Shown one piece after another: positions 28,806-35,163 of a stretch of 35,163 nucleotides of DNA. The translations under genes and the position numbers were made by a program. This DNA is from Chara braunii. Lineage: Eukaryota > Streptophyta > Charophyceae > Charales > Characeae. Under the pieces are notes generated by a model, which ran no database searches, had not been told where the DNA came from, and saw only the letters and a program-made list of their open reading frames with translations. The DNA lies in NCBI GenBank assembly GCA_003427395.1, contig BFEA01000123.1, positions 2,596,818-2,631,980 of the forward strand, read 5' to 3'. Each line of letters opens with the position of its first letter. Position 1 is the stretch's first letter.

Positions 28806-30665
28806 TCACACAAGGGAGCGCACATAAGGTGAGCGTGGAAGAAAAAAGAGGACCTTGTCGGCATAGACATGTGGCCAAAAGCCGCGACAAAGAAAAACGT
28901 ACTCTCCAAAGGAGGGCGCGCAACATAAGGTAAGGCAGAAGGGCGGCAAGCGGACACACCCACATAGACAAGGAAAATAGGGGTCATTATGCGACTGGAG
29001 GGAGGGGTAAACTCGAGGGTAGTGGATAGGTGGGAACTCTGTAGCCGAAAAAGTGAAGTAGTCCAACTGATGAGTGTCCAGACTGAAGTCGAACCGAAGT
29101 AGCCTGGATGAAGTAGGAGTACTGCAAGAACCGAGTAAAAGTTCAGAACAATGCGACAGGTACTCTGGTACTGAGGAGAAGCACTGAGGTCGAAAGTCGA
29201 ATGTAGAAGCCGAATGTAAAAGCCAAATGTAGAAGCTGAAACCGGAAGTTGCTGCATAAGTGTCCAGGAATGGTAAAAGATAGAGAGCGTATAGGGGATA
29301 TAGATCAGTCACGAAAACGAGAAGGAAGTCGATGGGTACGTTGAGGGCGGGAGGAATGAGCTGAACCACATCCACAGGGGAAGGAGGACCTGAGGCGGGT
29401 ACCGGTGGAGCAGGAGGACCCATCGATGGAGGAGGGGGAATGTTAGTGGTCGCAAAGGTAGAAGGGTCAGTAGTAGAAGGGCAAGAAGTAGGAGGGGAGG
29501 ATGAAGAAGGGAAAGGATGAGCACGATCGTAAGCACGCACAAAGGTCATAGCATGCTTCAGGTGCTCAAGAGGCTCCCAAGTAGACTCCTCGTCAGGATA
29601 ACCCTTCCATCGAACGAGATACTTGAGGCGGGGAGGGTCACCATCAGTTATACGCCGGGACACAATATCAGAGACGACAAACTCCTCGTGACCCTCAATG
29701 ATGACGGGAGAGGGGCGAGGGTAAGGTCGACCGTGGAACTCGGGGGGAGACCGTCTGAAGGGGCGCAAAAGAGATACATGGAACACATCATGTAAGTTAG
29801 CGCGGTACATGGAATCGGGGAACTTCAATTTGAAGCTCACCGAACAGTCATGATTGGGTCCGGCAGGTGCAAGAATGGTGCATGGTCCAATATATCGACG
29901 TTTGAATTTCCGAAGTGTGTCAGCTTCGGGCTGGAAGTGACGTGCGTCGACAAGAACCTCGTCGCTAACTTTGAAGGGATGGTCGATGCGAGAGCGGTTA
30001 GCGCGAGTGGCCATGCGAGTCTGGGAGTGAGCAATGCTCTCGCGAGCCTTGCTAAGGAGCGCATCCATCTCCTTTACCCAGTCAGCGAGGGCAGGGCATT
30101 TGGTGTCGGGATGGATTTGAGATAGACGGAGGAGGTCAGATGGAACACAAGGATGGTATCCCAAGTCACAGTAGTAGGGAGACATGCCAGTGGCGGGTGA
30201 AATAGCATGGTTATAAGCAATCTCCGCGTGAGCAAGATGCAGATCCCAATCAGAGTCATTCTCAACAAACTTCTTGAGGATACTCCCACGAGTTTTGTTG
30301 GTGACCTCGGTCTGTCCATCTGACTGGGGGTGATAGGAGGAGGAGAGGCGGAGCTCGGAGCCATAGATCTCTTGGAGTCCACGCCAGAAATAAGAAGTAA
30401 AGCGGGGATCGCGATCAGGGACGATGCTGGTGGAAAAACCGTGATGGATGACAATACGGTTGAAGTATAGGGAGGCGATATCTTTGGCTGAACTAGCATA
30501 CTTGCAAGGGAGGAAGTGAGCATGCTTAGTCAACCGACAGACAACGACGAAGATGACATCGTGGCCTCGTGGGGTGGGGGGACGAAGAGGACCGATGAAG
30601 TCCATGGAGACAGAAGTCCAACGCTGAGTTGGAATGGGTAAGGGTTGAAGAAGACCGTAAGAGGG
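28806..30665 (-). pseudogene. pol: Chromovirus pol part 4: integrase core, GPY/F module and chromodomain
   Basis: After the frame change the integrase runs without a stop. The DDE triad is visible: MDFIGPL (Asp near 30600), VPDRDPRFTSYFW (Asp near 30412) and HPQSDGQTEVTN (Glu near 30310). The GPY/F region is RRYIGPCTILAP. The C-terminal chromodomain (about 29530-29700) reads EFVVSDIVSRRI..., YLVRWKGYPDEESTWEP, with the aromatic cage Trp/Tyr positions present; such domains steer integration to methyl-histone chromatin. A Pro/Ser-rich tail of about 230 residues follows to the stop at 28806. Confidence 0.93.
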
Positions 30666-31341
30666 GGTGATTGGGAATGTTGGCCTCCTGGCAGATCCTA
30701 CAGGTGCGGACGTACTCCTTAGTGAAAGGACGACGGTGCTCCCAGTAGTAATGGCGGTAGAGGCGGTCAAGTGTCTTGAAGACACCGAGATGACCGGCGG
30801 CGCGCTGGTCATGACACTCATCGACAGCCCGAACGCGGAGCTGGCGAGTAGAGGGCACACATAAGCGAGGAGTACGGTTACCTTGGTGACCAAGCCAGTA
30901 TAGGAGTCCAGAGGGATCGAGCTGGAAGTTAGGGACGGACTTGCCAGCCTTTAGGTCAGCGTAGGTGGATAGAAACTCAGGGCACTGGGTGTATGCGTGG
31001 CGGTACTCATCCAGAAAGGCGGGGTGGATAGCGGGAGCTGAGATAGCAGATAGCTGACGATCCTCGCATTGAAGGTCGGGGCGGCGGGATAAGGCATCTG
31101 CTACGCGATTGCTTTCGCCTGAAATCTTCTTGATGGTGAAATCGAACTCGGAGAGGTCACGCCACCAACGAGCCTGACGAGAAGTGAGCTTAGGCTTCGT
31201 CTGGAAGGCGGTGAGGACAGAGTTGTCCGTCAAAACGGAGAAAGTATGACCGTGCAAATGATGACGCCACTGCTTAACATCGTAGACCAGCGCAAGGACC
31301 TCACACTCGTCGGCAATATAGTTACGCTCAGCGGGAAGTAG
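30664..31341 (-). pseudogene. pol: Chromovirus pol part 3: RNase H second half and integrase zinc domain
   Basis: In the same frame as part 2, it begins LLPAERNYIADECEVLALVY (catalytic Glu), then SVLTDNSVL (Asp) and GESNRVADALSRR (last Asp), completing RNase H. The integrase N-terminus follows: ECHDQRAAGHLGVFKTL and YVRTCRICQEAN give the HH-CC zinc-binding set at about 30690-30840. The frame is lost at the C5/G5 run 30663-30667, where one extra base shifts the rest of the integrase. The frame remains open to 30526, but that part is out of phase and meaningless. Confidence 0.9.
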
Positions 31342-31833
31342 CTATCGAGATAGATAAGCAACCGGACACTCTCCATCGCGAGACTCGATTGTACCGTCAT
31401 CAGCGACGTCAGGAATATAAGGGGGTGGGGCCCCTGGGGGGGTGGGCTCGATGGGTGCAAGATGAGCCGCAGCCGCTGGAGGTGGAGGAGCGAAGCGAGG
31501 AATGAGAGGGAGGCGGGAATCTGTGGAATCAGGAGAAGTAGAGGGTGCTGGGTAGATCTGGGAGAGAACAACTCCAATAGCGAAGTCGGATGCGTCGGTG
31601 GTGACGATGAATGGACGCGAGTAGTCGGGTAAGTGTAAGACAGGAGCTGACGTGACAAGCCGCTTGAGAGAGCGAAAAGCATCCTCGTGAGTCGGGGTCC
31701 AATGAAAAGGTAGACGTCCGTGAATCAGAGGGGTAAGCTTGGAAGAATACTGTGCGTAGTTTTTAAGAAAGTGACCATAGTAGTTGGTCAACCCAAGGAA
31801 ACTACGCAGCGCAGGAAGAGAGGTAGGAGTGGG
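31342..31833 (-). pseudogene. pol: Chromovirus pol part 2: RNase H, first half
   Basis: The frame continues that of part 1 after the TGA, with SLRSFLGLTNYYGHFLKNY-type connection sequence, FHWTPTHEDAFRSLKRLV, and IVTTDASDFAIGVVLSQ (first catalytic Asp of RNase H). An unusual insertion of about 55 residues rich in Pro and Ala (about 31400-31560, with APPPPAAAAHLAPIEPTPPG) lies between VVLSQ and CPVAYLSR, where most Ty3/gypsy RNases H have a short loop. It ends at TAG 31342-31344, in a place where a Gln or Lys codon is usual (CAG to TAG is the simplest change). Confidence 0.9.
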
Positions 31834-33776
31834 TCAGTCGACAATGGCCTGAATCTTCGAGTCGTCCATGTGGAGTCCATGCTCGGAGACCTGATGCCCA
31901 AGGAAGTCGACTTTGGGTTGAGCGAAGTGGCATTTGGAGAGCTTCGCATAAAACCCATGGTCGCGTAATCGCTGGAGGACGGTACGAAGGTAGGTCAGAT
32001 GCTCCTCTAAGGTACGACTGTAGACCAGGACGTCGTCGATGTAGACTAGAACCGAGTCCTCAAGAAGGTCTTGGAACATCGTGTTCATAGTCGTCTGGAA
32101 GGTGGCAGGGGCATTACAGAGACCAAAAGGCATGACGGTAAACTCGTAGTGCCCAAAACGAGAACGGAAAGCGGTCTTAGGCTGGTCCTCCTTGGCTACG
32201 CGGATCTGGTGATATCCGCTACGAAGATCGATCTTCGTGAAAAAGTGGTGGCCGGAGAGGCGGTCAAACAGATCATCCGCACGGGGCATAGGATAACTGT
32301 TTCTGACCGTATATTCGTTGAGACCGCGGTAATCGAGGCGGAGGCGGAGAGTGTCATCCTTCTTGCGATCGAAGAGGACAGGTGCACTCCATCGGGACGT
32401 ACTCGGTTTAATGAAGCCCTGCCGAAGCAGCTCGTCCATTTGGCGTTTAAGTTCCTGGGCTTCGGGAACCAAGAGGCGATATGGGGCGCGATATTGAATA
32501 CGGTAGTTAGGTTCGAGTCGGATGTGGTGCTCGATATCGCGCATAGGAGGGATGCTACTATAAGAGACAGTCGGAGGAAAAACATCGCGATACTCGCGAA
32601 GGAGGGCCGCAACGCTAGGCTGCAAAGTGGACAGGAGGTCAAACTCCTCGGCTGAAGCGGCGTCTGAAGCTGGGGTGGGAGGAGTCGGTATGAGAATAGG
32701 TACCGATAGCGCCTCCAAGGTACAAGATGCAAGAAGATGAGATGAGCTAGCAGGGGTGAAGGGGGATGAGGGGGCTGAAGGATCAGGAGGCTTGGGGGGC
32801 TCAGGGAGTGGTGGGTCGAGCTCGACCAACTCAGCGTCGTGATGCATAGAGTTACAGACAAGGAGATCCGTGATGTCGACAATGTAGAGTTCGACATCAG
32901 CCTGACGAAGGATGTGGTGGAACTGAGTTGGTGTCAAGATGGCAACATTGACAGGAGAGGGGGATGTAGAGTCTGATTTGCCCAATAATAAAATACGGTA
33001 TTGTTTCTCATCCTTGGTGTCGAGGACGAGATCGTTGTGGGTCCAATCGGGGCCAGTATGGGCGAACTGGTGGGAGTAGGCAGTGCCGAGAACAAGGTTA
33101 TATAGGGTTTCCATGACGTCGAAGGTCCACTGGTCATGGAACCGAGGGGCCTTGCGAAGGCTGTGGGGCGTCCGCAAGGGGAAGGAGAATGGAAGATCAA
33201 GCATCACCGAATCGTCGAATGATTTGGCCTGATTGTCGCCAAGCGTGACAGTGACAGTGGAAGGGCAGGGGGATGTATAGAGGGATGCCTCCTTAACTAC
33301 GCGAGGATGAATGAAGTCGTCAGTAGAGCCAGAGTCCCATAGTGCGCGATACACTCTAGTAGAGGTCCCGAGGCGCACTGGAATCACCGGTAAGGTGCGA
33401 TCGGGATTGTGTAGGCGCTGAGACATCGCGGACAGGGTGCGCTCTTTAAGGCGGAGACGTTCCTGGTGGACCTTAACACACTCAAGGTCTAGGAAGTCGA
33501 TGATATCCTCGGCTGCAATAAGGGAAACACTGCAGCGCACCATGCGAAGAGCACGCCTAGTAGGAGGACGAGGAGGAGGAGGATTATGAGAGACGCTAGG
33601 CGAAGAAATGGGGGCACTGGAAGGTGGGCCAGCGACGCTAGAAGCGACCAATGATGAAGTCAGGTCCGAGTCCTCAGAAAGAGTAGCAAGCGGCACAAAG
33701 GTAGAATCGCGGGCGGGTATGCCTGCTACTGTGGGAGGATCAGGGGAGCGGGAGATCGCCGCTAGGTGGCTACGGA
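31834..33776 (-). pseudogene. pol: Chromovirus pol part 1: protease and reverse transcriptase
   Basis: The frame is open from at least 33776, overlapping the end of gag in the -1 frame, so a start at 33696 is not needed. The protease shows RALWDSGSTDDFIHP, with the D-S-G active site at 33328-33336. The RT follows: LKRQMDELLRQGFIKPSTS, SAPVLFDRKKD, RLRLDYRGLNEYTV, FFTKIDLRSGYHQI, FGLCNAPATFQ, and YIDDVLVYS (catalytic YIDD at 32032-32043), then the thumb (FLGHQVSEHGL). It stops at TGA 31834-31836 after QAIVD, where related elements have Trp. Between the protease and RT is a Pro/Ser-rich linker. Confidence 0.95.
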
Positions 33777-35163
33777 GCTGGAGGTCGAGGCGGGGGGGTC
33801 AGGCTGAGGGCGGGACTGCTGAGCAAAGTGACGCTGGAGGGCATCGGCGTAGGGGCAGGTGGACGGAGTGTGACCAGGTAGGCGACAACGGGTACATATA
33901 CGTCGTGCACGAAAGTCCTCACTCTCCGCGATAGTAAATCGGGCGCGAGGGAAGGCGTAGCCCGATGGGAGGGGCAGCTGTGTGGCGGAAGAGCGGGTCC
34001 TCGATGAGGAGGGCTGGCGCTGCCTCAGGAAAGTAGAGAAGGCGTGGGCGAGGTGCTCGTCCTGGTCCGGGTCATCGCCATCCACAAGGGACTGGGGGTC
34101 ATGTTCCTGGTCTGGTTCGCTATGGGATCCGTCTGAACCAGTACCCTCCTCAGCGCTCGACGACTCGTGGAGCATAGTCTGGACACAGCGGAAGAAGGCA
34201 CGTCCAGAAACTCGGCGGGGACCTCGGCGAGACGTGGAGAACTGGCGGGGGCGAGATGTGCCAGGGGCAGATGATGAAGCGGGAGGTGTGGCACCAGGCC
34301 CAGATGTGGAGCCCACAAGAGGTGCATAGTTGAGCTGGATGGCCCTGGCAATGTTGAAGGCCTCGGGGAGGGTATGGACAGTGTATGCCAGCATCTGAAG
34401 CTGAAAGGGTTGGGGTAACCCGGCACGGAAACGCTGGACCAAAGCGTCGTCGGCTATGAGGGAGGGGGGGATCTGGGCGCGAACGCGATGGAATGTCGTG
34501 ATGTACGACTCTAAGGCATTGTTGCCACCAAGCCATCTGATCTCAGCGATCCGTGTGATCGGGTCATGGGTAGGCGTCGGACAAGAGAAGTACTGCTGGA
34601 GAAAATCACGAAACTCCGCGTACGTCATACTCACGTGAACGCCCTACTGAGTATGAAGGGCGAGAAAGTCGCGCCAAATGGAAGCCGCTCGACCGATGAA
34701 GCGGGCAGACATCTCCGTAGGCCACAAGTCCATGTTTACCCCATGGTACTGAAGTTGCTCCTCGGCTGTGGTGATCCAGCCCTGGAGTTCAGAGGCCTTA
34801 CCATCGAACTGGGGGACTCTGTCGGGGTGGTACCGAGGTACATAAGGCGGGGGCTGGTAATGAGGATGGAGGGGGAGGGCACACTGTGACAAGAGGACAA
34901 AAGAAGTAGTGGCACCAGCAGAACCACTAGAAAGAGTGGGGAGTCGGGGCAACGGTCCCTGACACATCATGGTGGCTGGTGGTGGGAGTGTGAAATGCAT
35001 CGCAGCGGCCTGTGTCTGATGTTGTCGATAAATGAAAGGGGCAGCAGGCTGTGCCGCGAGGTGGGGAGGTAGGGGTTGGCCTCCTTGGAGTAGGCGGATG
35101 TGATCATGGGCCAGGGTGAGCTGGCGTTGGAGCTCGGCATTCTGTGTCCTGGGTGTGGGGGGG
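33762..35163 (-). pseudogene. gag: Chromovirus gag (capsid and nucleocapsid), 5' partial, one in-frame stop
   Basis: Gag packages the element RNA. The frame is open from the window edge to 33762 apart from TAG at 34644-34646. The visible N-terminus has a coiled-coil-like QNAELQRQLTLAHDHIRLLQ. The capsid region follows (FDGKASELQGWITTAEEQL, RAASIWRDFLAL, MTYAEFRDFLQQYF, ALESYITTFHRVRAQIP, ALVQRFRAGLP), matching the retrotransposon gag fold family. Near the end is CTRCRLPGHTPSTC (33855-33896), a canonical CX2CX4HX4C knuckle. Sequence in the start region is missing, so the true start is unknown. The TAG could be a mutation or, less likely, a readthrough codon. Confidence 0.9.

Larger units (their letters stand above)
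28806..35163 (-). mobile_element. Ty3/gypsy chromovirus retrotransposon, 5' end beyond the window
   Basis: On the minus strand, from right to left, it shows gag with a zinc knuckle, an aspartic protease, RT, RNase H, integrase and a chromodomain. This PR-RT-RH-IN-chromodomain order defines Ty3/gypsy chromoviruses. Lesions are few: in-frame stops at 34644, 31834 and 31342 and a one-base frame change at the G5 run 30663-30667. Everything else is open, so it is far younger than the LINEs. LTRs were not delimited. The opposite strand also carries long open frames, which are composition shadows. Confidence 0.95.

Noticed and set aside
32071-32655. 194-codon plus-strand frame opposite the chromovirus RT
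   Set aside because: It lies antisense to clearly conserved RT and protease sequence and is a codon-composition shadow.

Overview
This is a repeat-dominated stretch of a eukaryotic nuclear genome. Several features point to a streptophyte (land plant or charophyte alga): L1-type LINEs whose ORF2 ends in the reverse-transcriptase zinc-binding domain (zf-RVT) common in plants, a chromodomain-bearing Ty3/gypsy element (chromovirus), tRNA-derived SINE-like heads, several small foldback DNA elements, and abundant (CT)n, (TG)n and (AT)n tracts. A large, repeat-rich charophyte such as Chara fits the look of the elements, but that is inference. No intact host gene, rRNA or functional tRNA gene is visible.

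Layout. 1-4.7 kb: three degenerate LINE fragments. Copy A is on the minus strand (165-2649). Copy B is on the plus strand (2649-3047) and joined head-to-head to A as a near-palindrome. Copy C is a 3' end on the minus strand (4022-4600). A GC-rich block with a reiterated GGACCCCAC motif lies between B and C. 4.8-7.6 kb: the only stretch that might hold host sequence, with a CT microsatellite, a TATA-like box and a tentative three-exon model (5711-6604). 7.9-13.25 kb: LINE D, the longest LINE (ORF1, endonuclease, RT, connection region), heavily mutated. It carries a ~50-bp insert matching the N-terminus of mitochondrial NAD7. 13.3-15.4 kb: two tRNA-like SINE heads and a ~348-bp tandem array interrupted by a 345-bp MITE with nearly perfect 47-bp inverted repeats. 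15.5-17.65 kb: a ~916-bp tandem duplication, one copy of which carries a second MITE. 17.65-20.3 kb: a third SINE-like element, then microsatellites (with a 108-base assembly gap) and short tandem or foldback repeats. 20.34-23.5 kb: LINE E, interrupted by a third small DNA element flanked by a 9-bp target duplication. 24.2-24.6 kb: a 136-147-bp tandem repeat. 24.8-25.0 kb: a possible Ulp1-protease remnant. 25.8-27.2 kb: a decayed minus-strand coding region. 28.3 kb: a 33-34-bp minisatellite. 28.8-35.16 kb: a minus-strand Ty3/gypsy chromovirus (gag, protease, RT, RNase H, integrase, chromodomain), much better preserved than the LINEs; its 5' end lies beyond the right edge.

The genes do not form a pathway. 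The region reads as nested transposon layers: old LINEs hit by later DNA elements and organellar DNA, and a younger chromovirus broken by only a few lesions. The most distinctive observations are the nad7 fragment inside LINE D, three small DNA elements whose insertion sites can be read from flanking repeats, and the head-to-head LINE palindrome.
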